NCBI RefSeq assembly: GCF_002407065.1 | Contig: NZ_CP023564.1 | Location: 1,674,001 to 1,738,000 of the forward strand | Length of the DNA: 64,000 bases | Origin: Brachybacterium ginsengisoli | GTDB lineage: Bacteria > Actinomycetota > Actinomycetes > Actinomycetales > Dermabacteraceae | Direction: 5' to 3' | Part shown: positions 8,029 through 16,632 of the stretch, piece after piece | Layout: each line of letters opens with the position of its first letter | Position numbering within the stretch: the stretch's first letter is position 1 | Translations under genes and position numbers: made by a program | The notes under the pieces: generated by a model | The model's database searches: none | What the model saw: the letters and a program-made list of their open reading frames with translations, nothing else | What the model was told of the DNA's origin: nothing

Positions 8029-8520
8029 ATGAGCACTGTCGTCCTGCCCGGCTCGTTCGACCCCTTCACCCTGGGGCACCTCGACCTTACCCGTCGGGCC
8101 GCAGCGCTCGGCCACCGGGTCATCATCGCGGTCTCCCACAACCCCTCGAAGAAGGGGCTGCTCGACCTCGAGGCCCGCACGGCCGCGATCACGCAGACCC
8201 TCGACCAGGAGGGGCTCTCGGGATCCGTCGAGGTCCGCACCCTGCCCAAGGGGCTGCTGGTCGACTTCTGCCGAGACGTGGAGGCGCAGGCCGTGGTGCG
8301 CGGTCTCCGCTCCCAGCTGGACCTCGCCTACGAGGAGCCGATGGCGCGGATGAACCACCACCTCGCCGAGATCGACACCGTCTTCCTGCTCACCGACGCC
8401 GCCTGGTCCCACATCTCCTCCTCCCTGGTGAGGGAGGTCCACGCCCTGGGCGGAGACGTCTCCGACATGCTCCCCGGCCCCTCGCTGGACGCGCTGCGCT
8501 CCGCCGCGGCCGTCTCCTGA
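8029..8520 (+). CDS. coaD: Phosphopantetheine adenylyltransferase
   Basis: CoaD transfers AMP from ATP to 4'-phosphopantetheine to make dephospho-CoA, the penultimate step of CoA synthesis. The 163-aa protein has the nucleotidyltransferase signature GSFDPFTLGH (residues 8-17, T/HxGH) and ISSSLVRE near the C-terminus. Length and motifs match the hexameric bacterial enzyme. It appears leaderless and lies 31 bases before the DUF177 gene. Confidence 0.96.
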   Translation: MSTVVLPGSFDPFTLGHLDLTRRAAALGHRVIIAVSHNPSKKGLLDLEARTAAITQTLDQEGLSGSVEVRTLPKGLLVDFCRDVEAQAVVRGLRSQLDLAYEEPMARMNHHLAEIDTVFLLTDAAWSHISSSLVREVHALGGDVSDMLPGPSLDALRSAAAVS

Positions 8521-8551
8521 CAGCCCCTCGACACGAACAGGATCCACACCG

Positions 8552-9133
8552 ATGACCTCTGAGAACACCCCGACCACCACGCTCGACGACGCGCTGAGGT
8601 TCGACGCCGTCGACCTCGTGGGCCGCACCGGCACCCACCGCCACGTCGAACGCACCGTCGCCGCCCCGCCCCGCGAGGTGGGCGGGGTCGCCATGCAGGT
8701 CCCCGAGGGCGAGGACATCGCCGTCGAGGCCGAGCTCGAGTCCGTGGTCGAGGGCATCTACGCCCACGGCACCGTCACCGCCCACCTCGAGGGCGAGTGC
8801 TCCCGCTGCCTCGACCCCGTCGAGCAGGACGTCACCGCCCGCCTCGACGAGCTGTTCATGTACCCCGAGAAGGTCAAGGCCGACGAGCGCGAGGACACCA
8901 CGCTGCTCGAGGCCGACGAGGTCAACCTCGCCACGCAGGTGCGCGACGCTCTCGCCATGGAGGCCGACGAGCGCCCGCTGTGCCGCGAGGACTGCCCGGG
9001 CCTGTGCGCTCAGTGCGGCTTCCGCATGGAGGACGACCCGGACCACGCCCACGACGTCATCGACGATCGCTTCGCGAAGCTGCAGGGTCTCTTCGACGAC
9101 GCGCCGTCAGCCGAGAAGCCCGAGGAGGCCTGA
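8552..9133 (+). CDS. YceD/DUF177 family protein, 23S rRNA accumulation protein
   Basis: A 193-aa DUF177 protein. Four cysteines near the C-terminus (CREDCPGLCAQCG) and an earlier CSRC suggest metal binding. In E. coli and plants this family supports 23S rRNA accumulation. In most bacteria the next gene is rpmF (L32), but here the stop overlaps the rnc start by one base (TGATG) and rpmF is absent. The acidic composition fits a role with ribosome assembly. The start at 8552 is the first in-frame ATG. Confidence 0.88.
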   Translation: MTSENTPTTTLDDALRFDAVDLVGRTGTHRHVERTVAAPPREVGGVAMQVPEGEDIAVEAELESVVEGIYAHGTVTAHLEGECSRCLDPVEQDVTARLDELFMYPEKVKADEREDTTLLEADEVNLATQVRDALAMEADERPLCREDCPGLCAQCGFRMEDDPDHAHDVIDDRFAKLQGLFDDAPSAEKPEEA

Positions 9134-9885
9134 TGGCGCGCAGGCGTCGCGCCACCGAGGCCGCCGCCTCCGAGGGACTGCTGGACCGCCTCCCGCTCGA
9201 CGCGGGGCAGGGTGCCGACCTCTCGGAGTCCGGGCTGCTCGAGCTGGCGCTGACCCACCGCTCCTACTCCTACGAGCACGACGGCCTGCCCCACAACGAG
9301 CGCCTCGAGTTCCTCGGCGACGCCGTGCTGCAGCTGGCCGTCACCGAATACCTGTACTCGAGCCATCCCACCCTGCCCGAGGGCGACCTCGCGCGCCGTC
9401 GGGCGGCGACGGTCAGCACCCGCGCCCTCGCGGTGATCGCCTCGAAGCTGGACCTCGGCGCCTACGTGCGCCTGGGCCGTGGCGAGGACCTCACCGGCGG
9501 GCGGGCGAAGTCCTCGATCCTCGCCGACACCACCGAGGCCGTCATCGGCGCGGTGCACCTGTCCCTCGGCCAGGACGTCTCGCGCCGCTTCGTGCTGGAC
9601 CTGCTGCGGCCGCTGCTCGACTCCGACGAGTTCCTGGAGACCGGGTACGACTTCAAGTCCCGCCTCCAGGAGATCGCCGCGGCCGAGGGCTCGAGCGTGA
9701 CCTACGAGCTCACCGAGGCAGGACTCGAGCACCAGAAGACCTTCACCGCGACCGTGACGGTGCCGGGGATCGTGACCGCCAGCGGGGAGGGCGCCTCCAA
9801 GAAGGACGCCGAGCTCGCAGCGGCGCAGAACGCCGTGCGCGGCGTCCTCGCCGAGCGCGGCGAGACCCTCATCCCGCGGGGCTGA
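9133..9885 (+). CDS. rnc: Ribonuclease III
   Basis: Endoribonuclease that cuts double-stranded RNA and processes rRNA precursors. The 250-aa protein has the RNase III signature NERLEFLGDAV (residues 55-65), the second acidic motif DTTEAVIGAVHL and a C-terminal double-stranded RNA-binding domain (about 175-245) ending GASKKDAELAAAQNA. The start codon ATG shares a base with the DUF177 stop, implying coupled translation. Upstream in-frame codons lie inside DUF177 and are not used. Confidence 0.95.
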   Translation: MARRRRATEAAASEGLLDRLPLDAGQGADLSESGLLELALTHRSYSYEHDGLPHNERLEFLGDAVLQLAVTEYLYSSHPTLPEGDLARRRAATVSTRALAVIASKLDLGAYVRLGRGEDLTGGRAKSSILADTTEAVIGAVHLSLGQDVSRRFVLDLLRPLLDSDEFLETGYDFKSRLQEIAAAEGSSVTYELTEAGLEHQKTFTATVTVPGIVTASGEGASKKDAELAAAQNAVRGVLAERGETLIPRG

Positions 9886-9889
9886 GGCC

Positions 9890-10873
9890 GTGCCGGAGCT
9901 GCCCGAGGTCGAGGTGGTCCGTCGCGGGCTCGCGCCGCGGACCGTCGGCCGGAGGATCCAGGATCTCGAAGTGCTCGACGCCCGGATCATCCGCCGCCAG
10001 GTCGGGGGAGAGGACCGCCTGCGCGCGGCGCTCGTGGGCTCGACGCTCACCGCCGTCGCGCGGCGCGGGAAGTTCCTGTGGTGGCGGCTCGCCGACCCGG
10101 ACGGCGCCGACACCGGCGAGGCCCTGATGGGCCACCTCGGGATGAGCGGGCAGCTGCGGCTCGCGACGGCCGACGGGATCGCGGTGACCCCGGGTGCCGA
10201 CTCCGAGGGACCCGCCTCGGATCCGCTGCGCCACCGCCGCCTCTCCCTGCACCTCGAGGACGGCACCCGCGTGGACCTCATCGACCAGCGCCTCTTCGGC
10301 GGCCTGTGGACGAGCCCGCTGGTCCCCGCGGCCGATGGTGCGCTCGCCGGGGTGGGCAGCCCCGATGCGCTGCTGCCCGAGGGCGCCTCCCACATCGCCC
10401 GCGACCTGCTCGATCCCGCGGCGGACCTGCCCTCCATCGCCCGGGCGCTGCGGGCACGCCGAGCGGCGATCAAGACCCTGCTGCTGAACCAGGAGATCGT
10501 CTCCGGGATCGGGAACATCTATGCCGACGAGGCCCTGTGGGAGGCCCGCACCCGCTTCGACACCCCCGGCGCCGCCCTGTCCCAGCGGCGCGCGCTGGCG
10601 ATCCTCCGCGCCGCCGGCGAGGTGATGGAGCGGGCGCTCGAGGTGGGCGGCACGAGCTTCGACGCGCTGTACGTGAACGTGGACGGACGCAGCGGCTACT
10701 TCGCCCGCTCCCTCAGCGCCTACGGGCGCACCGGCGAGCCGTGCCCGCGGTGCGGCGGCCCGATCCGGCGCGAGGTGCACATGAACCGCTCGAGCCACTT
10801 CTGCCCGAGGTGCCAGCGGGGCACGGCGCCCTCCGCTCCCGATGCGCCGGCGATTAGTCCTCGGCCTCGCTGA
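9890..10873 (+). CDS. mutM: Formamidopyrimidine-DNA glycosylase (Fpg/MutM)
   Basis: Bifunctional base-excision glycosylase/AP lyase that removes 8-oxoguanine and formamidopyrimidines. It starts PELPEVEVVRRGL: Pro2 is the Schiff-base nucleophile and Glu3 a proton donor. The helix-two-turn-helix (LLLNQEIVSGIGNIYADEALW) and the C-terminal zinc finger (C285, C288, C305, C308) are intact. At 327 aa it is longer than the E. coli enzyme. The last 18 or so residues after the finger are a low-complexity tail overlapping the next gene by 20 bases on the other strand. GTG start, 4 bases after rnc. Confidence 0.95.
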   Translation: MPELPEVEVVRRGLAPRTVGRRIQDLEVLDARIIRRQVGGEDRLRAALVGSTLTAVARRGKFLWWRLADPDGADTGEALMGHLGMSGQLRLATADGIAVTPGADSEGPASDPLRHRRLSLHLEDGTRVDLIDQRLFGGLWTSPLVPAADGALAGVGSPDALLPEGASHIARDLLDPAADLPSIARALRARRAAIKTLLLNQEIVSGIGNIYADEALWEARTRFDTPGAALSQRRALAILRAAGEVMERALEVGGTSFDALYVNVDGRSGYFARSLSAYGRTGEPCPRCGGPIRREVHMNRSSHFCPRCQRGTAPSAPDAPAISPRPR

Positions 10874-11195
10874 TCTCCTTCAGCAGGGCGGTGGCACCCA
10901 TGCCGGAGGGCCAGCCCGCGTAGAAGGCCAGGTGCAGCAGGGCCTCCTCGAGCTCGTCGTCGCTCACGCCGTTGCTGCGGGCATGGGTGAGATGGAACCG
11001 CAGCTGATCGGTGCGGCCCATCGCGGTCAATGCCGCGACGGTGACGAGGCTGCGGTCGCGGGGGCTGAGGCCCTCACGCTCCCAGACCTCGTCGAACAGC
11101 ACGCTGTCGGTGTAGTGCGCCATCCACGGGGAGAAGTCGCCGAGGGCGTCCTTCGCGCCGGTCCATCCGTTGCTGGTGCTCTCCGTGGTGTTCAT
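10854..11195 (-). CDS. Carboxymuconolactone decarboxylase family protein
   Basis: A 113-aa member of the CMD/AhpD fold. RDRSLVTVAALTAMGR and HLTHARSNGVSDDELEEALLHLAFYAGWP are the gamma-carboxymuconolactone decarboxylase signature. There is no CxxC, so it is not an AhpD peroxidase. The substrate is unknown; many such genes sit with cupins or oxidoreductases. The ATG at 11195 has CGGAGC upstream; an ATG at 11219 in frame is possible. It converges on mutM with a 20-base overlap. Confidence 0.85.
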   Translation of the reverse strand: MNTTESTSNGWTGAKDALGDFSPWMAHYTDSVLFDEVWEREGLSPRDRSLVTVAALTAMGRTDQLRFHLTHARSNGVSDDELEEALLHLAFYAGWPSGMGATALLKEISEAED

Positions 11196-11509
11196 GCTCC
11201 GATTCCATCGCAGAACCATGGCGCGGGGGAGTCCCCGGTGAAGGGGGCACCAGCAGGGCATCCCTCCTCGGCGCCGTGCGCCGTAGCGTGGCCGGGAACC
11301 GGCGCGCCCAGGGCGCCGACGTGGAGGAGGAGCACAGATGGAGATCATCCCGACCCGGCCACCTCGGTGATCTGGAGGGAGCGCGTCACCGACGCCGAGT
11401 ACGCGGGGACGGACGGGGCCTGAGGAGCTGTTCGTCCAGGATCGCACTGCACGTCATGCGGTAGATTCGTGCTGTTCGAGCAGCGCAGGACGATGCGAGG
11501 AGTTCCTCC
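11196..11509. other. Intergenic region with a tiny ORF
   Basis: 314 bases between the divergent CMD gene and the response regulator. A 10-codon reading frame with a strong ribosome site lies at 11338-11370. Near 11500 GAGGAG forms the response-regulator ribosome site. No other gene is seen. Confidence 0.5.
11338..11370 (+). other. Ten-codon ORF, possible leader peptide or gene remnant
   Basis: ATG at 11338 reads MEIIPTRPPR then TGA, with GGAGGAGGAG about 8 bases upstream. The opening resembles, from memory, the N-terminus of small cupins often paired with CMD proteins, so it may be what is left of such a gene. It could also be a leader peptide before the response regulator. Neither is shown. 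Confidence 0.25.
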
Positions 11510-12139
11510 GTGACAGCGACCGATCAGCCGGGACCGATCCGCGTGATGCTGGTGGACGACCACGAGGTGGTCCGGCGCGGGATCGTCACCGTGATCGACT
11601 CGAGCGACGCCCTGAAGGTGATCGGCGAGGCCTCCTCGGTGACCGAGGCGAGCCGTCGCCTGCCGGCGATCCGGCCCGATGTGCTCGTCGTCGACCTGCA
11701 GCTGCCCGACGGCACCGGTCTGGACGTCATGCGCACCGCCCGCGAGATCGATCCCGCGCAGCGGATGCTGGTGCTGACCAGCTTCGACGACGACGCGGCG
11801 CTGCGCGAGTCCCGAGCGGCCGGCGCGGCCGGTCTGATGCTGAAGTCGGCCCGCTCCCAGGAGATCGTCGACGCCGTGACCGCCGTCCATGAGGGCCGCG
11901 GGGTGTGGCCCGCGGACCACGTCGAGGACGGGCCGGAGCTCTCCGACTCCGATCAGCGGATCGTGGAGCTGATCGGGGACGGGCATTCGAACCGCGAGAT
12001 CGCCGAGGCGCTGGGCATCGCGGAGAAGACCGTGAAGAACCGCGTCACCGTCATCCTGCAGGCCTTCGGGATGCAGCGCCGCACCCAGGTCGCGGCGATG
12101 GTCGCGGCCCGTCGCCGGGCCGGCTGGAAGCCCCAGTAG
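11510..12139 (+). CDS. NarL/LuxR-type response regulator
   Basis: A 209-aa two-component response regulator. The receiver domain has the acidic pair D16/D17, the phospho-acceptor D62 in VVDLQLPDG and K in GLMLKSA. A C-terminal LuxR helix-turn-helix (about residues 145-195) contains IGDGHSNREIAEALGIAEKTVKNRV. It resembles DevR/LiaR-type regulators. The GTG start has GAGGAG 8 bases upstream. It converges with the histidine kinase at 12150-13295 (10 bases apart), its likely partner, although they are not in one transcript. Confidence 0.9.
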   Translation: MTATDQPGPIRVMLVDDHEVVRRGIVTVIDSSDALKVIGEASSVTEASRRLPAIRPDVLVVDLQLPDGTGLDVMRTAREIDPAQRMLVLTSFDDDAALRESRAAGAAGLMLKSARSQEIVDAVTAVHEGRGVWPADHVEDGPELSDSDQRIVELIGDGHSNREIAEALGIAEKTVKNRVTVILQAFGMQRRTQVAAMVAARRRAGWKPQ

Positions 12140-12149
12140 CTCCGCCCGC

Positions 12150-13295
12150 TCACACGGCCGGCAGGGTGACCCGCCACGAGACCATCGTGCCCGGCTCGAG
12201 GGAGATCGCATCGACCCAGCCGGAGTGGCGGCGGGCGCGCGAGGAGATGTTCGCCAGGCCGCTGCGGCGCTCCACGGCGGGGTCGATCCCTCGGCCGTTG
12301 TCGGAGACGTTCACCTGGACCACACGGTCCACCCCCTCGGAGAAGACGCTCACGGAGACCGCCACGGCGCTCGCGTGGGCGTGCCGCGCGGCATTCGCGA
12401 GGCACTCCCGCACCACGGCGACCACATCCTCCGCGATCTCCGGGGGCAGCTCGGCGTCCATCTCCGCGGGATGCGGAGGCAGCCGCATCGCGGGGACGAA
12501 GCCCAGGCCGGCGGTCGCGAGCCCCACCTCGTGCCGCAGCTGCTCGGTGAGCGTCGCCGCGGACCGCTCCCGGCGCAGCGACTGCACGATCTGCCGGATC
12601 TGCGCGACGGCGTTCTCGACGCCCTGCACCGAGGTCGCCACCGAGCTGCGGATCCGGGCGTTGGACGGCGTCATCCCGGGGGCCTCGAGCGAGTCGACCA
12701 GCGCCTCGAGCTCCATCCCCACCGCGAACAGCTCCTGGATCGCGAGGTCATGCAGGTCACGGGCGATCCGGCCGCGCTCGTCGTCGATCTCGATGCTCGC
12801 GCCGAGCGTCGGTGCCCGCAAGGTCAGGGCGATCAGCCCGGCGAGCGCATCCAGCCGCTCCCGATCCGCGGCGGTGAACGGCGCCTCCGCCTCGGGGCGC
12901 AGCACCGCCAGCATCCCGAGTCCGTGCTCGGCGGCGTCGATCACGCCGAGCAGGGCGCGGCTCGGCGTCGGACCGAGCTCGAGGTCGTGGACCTCCTCGA
13001 GCACCTCGAGATCCGCCCCGTGCAGGGCCAGGCCGGCGGCGCCCTCGGCAGGGATCGGCCGACCCAGCAGCTCGGCGGCATCCGGGCCGTCGGCCAGTTC
13101 CACGCCCCAGCGGTCCGGACCCACCGGCATCACCAGCAGGGCGGTGCGGGCGCCGAGGTCCGTGCGGGCCGAGCGCACCAGCAGGTCCAGCAGGTCCTCC
13201 GCCTCGCCGCCCGCGAGGACCGCCCCGGCGAGATCCTGGATCCGGGACCGGCCCGTGCGGACGGGCTGCGCGGGGGACGGATCGTCCGAGCTCAT
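12150..13295 (-). CDS. GAF-domain sensor histidine kinase (DevS-like, soluble)
   Basis: A 381-aa cytoplasmic kinase with no membrane segment. A GAF sensory domain (about residues 19-160) is followed by a HisKA_3 dimerisation helix with phospho-acceptor H182 in IARDLHDLAIQELF. A HATPase domain then shows N-box ECLANAARHAHAS and G-box DNGRGI. GAF kinases of this type sense redox or oxygen in mycobacteria through haem; haem binding here is not shown. It overlaps cydC by ATGA and is the last gene of the cyd operon, suggesting that it senses respiratory state. Confidence 0.9.
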   Translation of the reverse strand: MSSDDPSPAQPVRTGRSRIQDLAGAVLAGGEAEDLLDLLVRSARTDLGARTALLVMPVGPDRWGVELADGPDAAELLGRPIPAEGAAGLALHGADLEVLEEVHDLELGPTPSRALLGVIDAAEHGLGMLAVLRPEAEAPFTAADRERLDALAGLIALTLRAPTLGASIEIDDERGRIARDLHDLAIQELFAVGMELEALVDSLEAPGMTPSNARIRSSVATSVQGVENAVAQIRQIVQSLRRERSAATLTEQLRHEVGLATAGLGFVPAMRLPPHPAEMDAELPPEIAEDVVAVVRECLANAARHAHASAVAVSVSVFSEGVDRVVQVNVSDNGRGIDPAVERRSGLANISSRARRHSGWVDAISLEPGTMVSWRVTLPAV

Positions 13296-14965
13296 CGGTG
13301 CTCCTCGAGGCGAAGGATCGGCGTGCCGGCGGGGATCGCCTCGACGCGGTGCGTGACGACCACGACGGTACTGCTCGCGGGCACCAGGGCGGAGCCGGCG
13401 GGGGTGAGCAGCGCCTCCAGGAGGGCATCGCCGCGCGCGGTGTCGAGATGCTCGGTGGGCTCGTCCAGCAGCAGCACGGGCCCGCCGCGCACCACGGCTC
13501 GGGCCAGCAGGAGCCGGCGGCGCTCGCCCCCGGAGACGGTGGTGCCGTCGGGACCGAGCAGGGTGTCGAGCCCGAGGGGCAGGGCGGCGACCCAGTCCGA
13601 GAGGCCGACGGCATCGAGGGCCGCCTCGATCTCCGCGTCCCCGAGCCCGCCGCGCACCACCTTGAGGTTCTCCCGCACGGTGGTCGCGAAGACGTGGGAG
13701 TCCTCGGCGAACATCGTCACCGCCGCACGCACCGCGGCCGGGTCGAGGTCCGCCAGGTCCTGGCCGTCCAGCTCGACGCGTCCCGCGAGCGGATCCAGGA
13801 GGCCGGCGAGGGTGGCCAGCAGCGTGGACTTCCCGCTGCCGGAGGGGCCGACGACGGCCAGACGGGAGCCCGGGGGGAGATCGAGGTCGAGCCCGCCCAC
13901 GCGCGGGGCGTCGGAGGTCCATCCGGCGGTGAGGCCGACGGCGCTCAGCACGCCCGGCCCGGGGCCCCGCCCGATGCCTGCGGTGCGGGGGAGCCGCGGG
14001 CCGACGAGGTCGGCGAGACGCTCGGCGGCCGCTCGCGAGCGGGCCAGCTGCGAGGCGGCGGCGGGCAGGGCGGTCGCCGCCTCGAAGGAGGACAGCGGCA
14101 GCAGCAGCAGGATCCCGATCTGGCCCGCCGAGGCGGCGCCCTGGATCCACAGCGCCCCTGCGGCCAGCAGGGAGCCGGTGGCGGCCAGGAGGATCGCGAG
14201 CGGCACGGCCGCGGCGGCCACCGCGGCGGGGACGGCCGCCCGGTCGATGGCATCGTCATGCGACGCCTGGCGGTCCCCGAGGAGATCCAGCGACTGCTCC
14301 AGCCGGCCCTCGAGCCGCAGGGAGGTGGCGTCGTCGAGGATCTCGAGCGATCGAGCGCCCACCTCGGAGCGGGTGGAGAGCACGGCCTGCTCCGTGATCC
14401 GGGCGGCGCGGTGCGCGGCCAGGGGAGCGAGCACGCTCGCGAGGACCAGGCCGGCGAGCATCGCCGCAGTCGCCGGCAGCGACAGCGGCGCGAAGGTGAC
14501 CAGCACCGCCACCGCCATCACCACGGAGACCAGGCCCGGAACGACCGCCTTGATGACCAGGTCGCCCAGCTCCTGCGCGTCGTCCCCGAGACGGCCGAGC
14601 AGATCGCCGCGCCGCAGCCGGGAGAGGCCGTCGTCCGGCCGGTCCGCGAGCGCCGTGAAGAGGTTCGTGCGCAGAGTGACCACGCCGCGCAGCGCGACGT
14701 CGTGGGTGAGCATCCGCTCGAGCCAGCGGAACGCGCCGCGGGAGACGCCGAGCGCCCGCACCATCACCACGGCGACGGTCAGGTCCAGCACCGGCGGCAT
14801 CGTCCAGGCCCGGGTGACGAGATAGGCGGAGACGGCCGCGAGGGCGAAGGCCGATCCGAGGGTCGCGCAGGCGGCGAGGACCGCCGCGATCAGGCGGGCG
14901 CGCGGGATCTCGAGGGCGCGCACGGCGCGGCGGAGCGCACCGGGGATCGGGGCTGCGGGGATCAT
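13292..14965 (-). CDS. cydC: Thiol reductant ABC exporter subunit CydC
   Basis: Half-transporter of the CydDC complex, which exports cysteine/glutathione-type thiols and is needed to assemble cytochrome bd. The 557-aa protein has an N-terminal six-helix membrane domain (about residues 15-300) with LERMLTHDVALRGV, Walker A GPSGSGKST, signature VSGGERRRLLLARA and Walker B VLLLDEPTEHLD. The ATG at 14965 overlaps the cydD stop by ATGA; a longer upstream frame lies within cydD and is not used. Its own stop overlaps the kinase start. Confidence 0.94.
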   Translation of the reverse strand: MIPAAPIPGALRRAVRALEIPRARLIAAVLAACATLGSAFALAAVSAYLVTRAWTMPPVLDLTVAVVMVRALGVSRGAFRWLERMLTHDVALRGVVTLRTNLFTALADRPDDGLSRLRRGDLLGRLGDDAQELGDLVIKAVVPGLVSVVMAVAVLVTFAPLSLPATAAMLAGLVLASVLAPLAAHRAARITEQAVLSTRSEVGARSLEILDDATSLRLEGRLEQSLDLLGDRQASHDDAIDRAAVPAAVAAAAVPLAILLAATGSLLAAGALWIQGAASAGQIGILLLLPLSSFEAATALPAAASQLARSRAAAERLADLVGPRLPRTAGIGRGPGPGVLSAVGLTAGWTSDAPRVGGLDLDLPPGSRLAVVGPSGSGKSTLLATLAGLLDPLAGRVELDGQDLADLDPAAVRAAVTMFAEDSHVFATTVRENLKVVRGGLGDAEIEAALDAVGLSDWVAALPLGLDTLLGPDGTTVSGGERRRLLLARAVVRGGPVLLLDEPTEHLDTARGDALLEALLTPAGSALVPASSTVVVVTHRVEAIPAGTPILRLEEHR

Positions 14966-16632
14966 CGGCCGGCCTCCACTCCCGCGACGTCGTCGGCCAG
15001 CTCCACCAGGCGGGAGCGGTGCGCGATGACGACCACGGTGCGGCCCGCCTCCCGGAGGGCGACGAGGAGATCCAGGACCACCTGCTCGGCGGCGCCGTCG
15101 AGGTGGGCGGTGGGTTCGTCGAGCACCACGAGAGGAGCGGGGGAGAGCACCGCCCGGGCGAGGGCCAGACGCTGGCGCTCGCCGAGGGAGATGCCCCGCC
15201 CCGCGCGTCCCAGGTCCGCCTCCCAGCCGCGCTCGGCGATCACCGCATCCAGCCCGGTCGCGACGGCGGCGGCCTCGAGCGCGTCCTGGTCGGCATCGGG
15301 CCGGGCGGCGGCGAGCACCGAGCGGATCGTTCCCGCGGGGAGCACGGGGCGCTGGGGGAGATAGGCGACCTGGTCCCACAGGCTCCTCCGCCGCAGCTCC
15401 CGCACCGGGATCGCGGTGCCGTCGGGAGCGAGGACCTCGGCTCGGCCCTCGTCGGCCTCCAGCAGGCCCAGCAGCACCTGCACGGCCGTGGTCTTGCCCG
15501 CGCCGGAGGGACCGGTGAGGGCGAGCACCCGGCCGGGGCGCACCTCGAGCGCGGCGCGGTGCGGCGCGAGGCCGTCGCGGGAACGCACCGAGACGCCGCG
15601 CAGGGCCAGGACGGCATCCTGCAGATCCGGGGCCGGGCGGTCCCCATCGGCCGGGGCCTCCTCGTCGAGCACCTCGAAGGCGGCGCCGACGGCGGCCAGA
15701 CCGTCGGTGGAGGCGTGGTACTGCGCGCCGACGTTGCGCAGCGGCTGGTAGATCTCCGGGGCGAGCACCAGCACGGCGAGGGCGGGCAGCAGCTCCATCT
15801 CGCCGTAGACCAGGCGCATGCCGATGCTCACGGCGATCAGCGCCACGCACAGCGTGGCCAGCAGCTCGAGCACCATCGAGGAGAGGAAGGCGTAGCGCAG
15901 CGAGCCCATGGCGGAGGTGCGGTGTCGGTCACCGAGTCGGCGCACGGTCCTCTCCGGCCCCTTCTCCCGGCCCAGCGCCCGCAGCGTGGGCAGTCCGTCC
16001 ACGAGGTCCAGCAGCTGCGCCCACAGCGAGCGCATGTCCGCCAGGAGCCGCTCGGAGCGGCCCACGGTGAGCTTCCCGACCAGGATCATGAACAGCGGGA
16101 CGAGCGGCAGGGTCACCAGCGCGATGACGGCGCTGAGCGGATCCAGCAGGCCGATCACCAGCAGGCACAGCGGGGTCACCGTGGCCGAGAGCAGCAGCTG
16201 CGGCACATATCCCACGAGGTAGGGGCGGAGGTTCTCGAGACCGGAGGTGGCGAGCGCCGTGAGGTCCGCGCCGCGGCCGGCGCCGGCCCGCGGCCCGAGC
16301 TGCGCGGCATGGCCGACCACCCGGCGGCGCAGATCGCTGATGGCCGCCGTCGCGGCGCGGTGCGCGGTCGCCTCCTGGACCAGCACCGCCCCGGCGCGCA
16401 CGGCCAGCGCGCCGACCAGGACCAGCAGCAGCACCGGCGTTCCCTGCGGCACGTCCCGCTGCTCGAGCAGGTCCGATCCGAGACGGGCGATCACGAGGGC
16501 GGTGACGATCACGCACACGGCCTGCACCAGGCCCAGCGCGACCGTGCGCACCACGTGCCGGCGCGCCGCGCGGACCTCGCGCACCAGGCGCGGATCCAGC
16601 GGCGCCCGTCGGGCCCGCGGGCTCTGTGCCAT
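14962..16632 (-). CDS. cydD: Thiol reductant ABC exporter subunit CydD
   Basis: Partner half-transporter of CydC. The 556-aa protein has an N-terminal transmembrane domain, then Walker A TGPSGAGKTT, Q-loop VAYLPQRPVLPAGT, signature ISLGERQRLALARA and Walker B PLVVLDEPTAHLD. It starts with ATG at 16632, sharing one base with the cydB stop (TGATG), and ends overlapping cydC. The tight packing of cydB-cydD-cydC indicates one transcript. Confidence 0.94.
   Translation of the reverse strand: MAQSPRARRAPLDPRLVREVRAARRHVVRTVALGLVQAVCVIVTALVIARLGSDLLEQRDVPQGTPVLLLVLVGALAVRAGAVLVQEATAHRAATAAISDLRRRVVGHAAQLGPRAGAGRGADLTALATSGLENLRPYLVGYVPQLLLSATVTPLCLLVIGLLDPLSAVIALVTLPLVPLFMILVGKLTVGRSERLLADMRSLWAQLLDLVDGLPTLRALGREKGPERTVRRLGDRHRTSAMGSLRYAFLSSMVLELLATLCVALIAVSIGMRLVYGEMELLPALAVLVLAPEIYQPLRNVGAQYHASTDGLAAVGAAFEVLDEEAPADGDRPAPDLQDAVLALRGVSVRSRDGLAPHRAALEVRPGRVLALTGPSGAGKTTAVQVLLGLLEADEGRAEVLAPDGTAIPVRELRRRSLWDQVAYLPQRPVLPAGTIRSVLAAARPDADQDALEAAAVATGLDAVIAERGWEADLGRAGRGISLGERQRLALARAVLSPAPLVVLDEPTAHLDGAAEQVVLDLLVALREAGRTVVVIAHRSRLVELADDVAGVEAGR

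Noticed and set aside
12225..15364. Long plus-strand frames opposite the cyd genes and kinase
   Set aside because: They are mirror frames of cydC, cydD and the kinase, with low-complexity Arg/Gly/Gln content and no ribosome sites.
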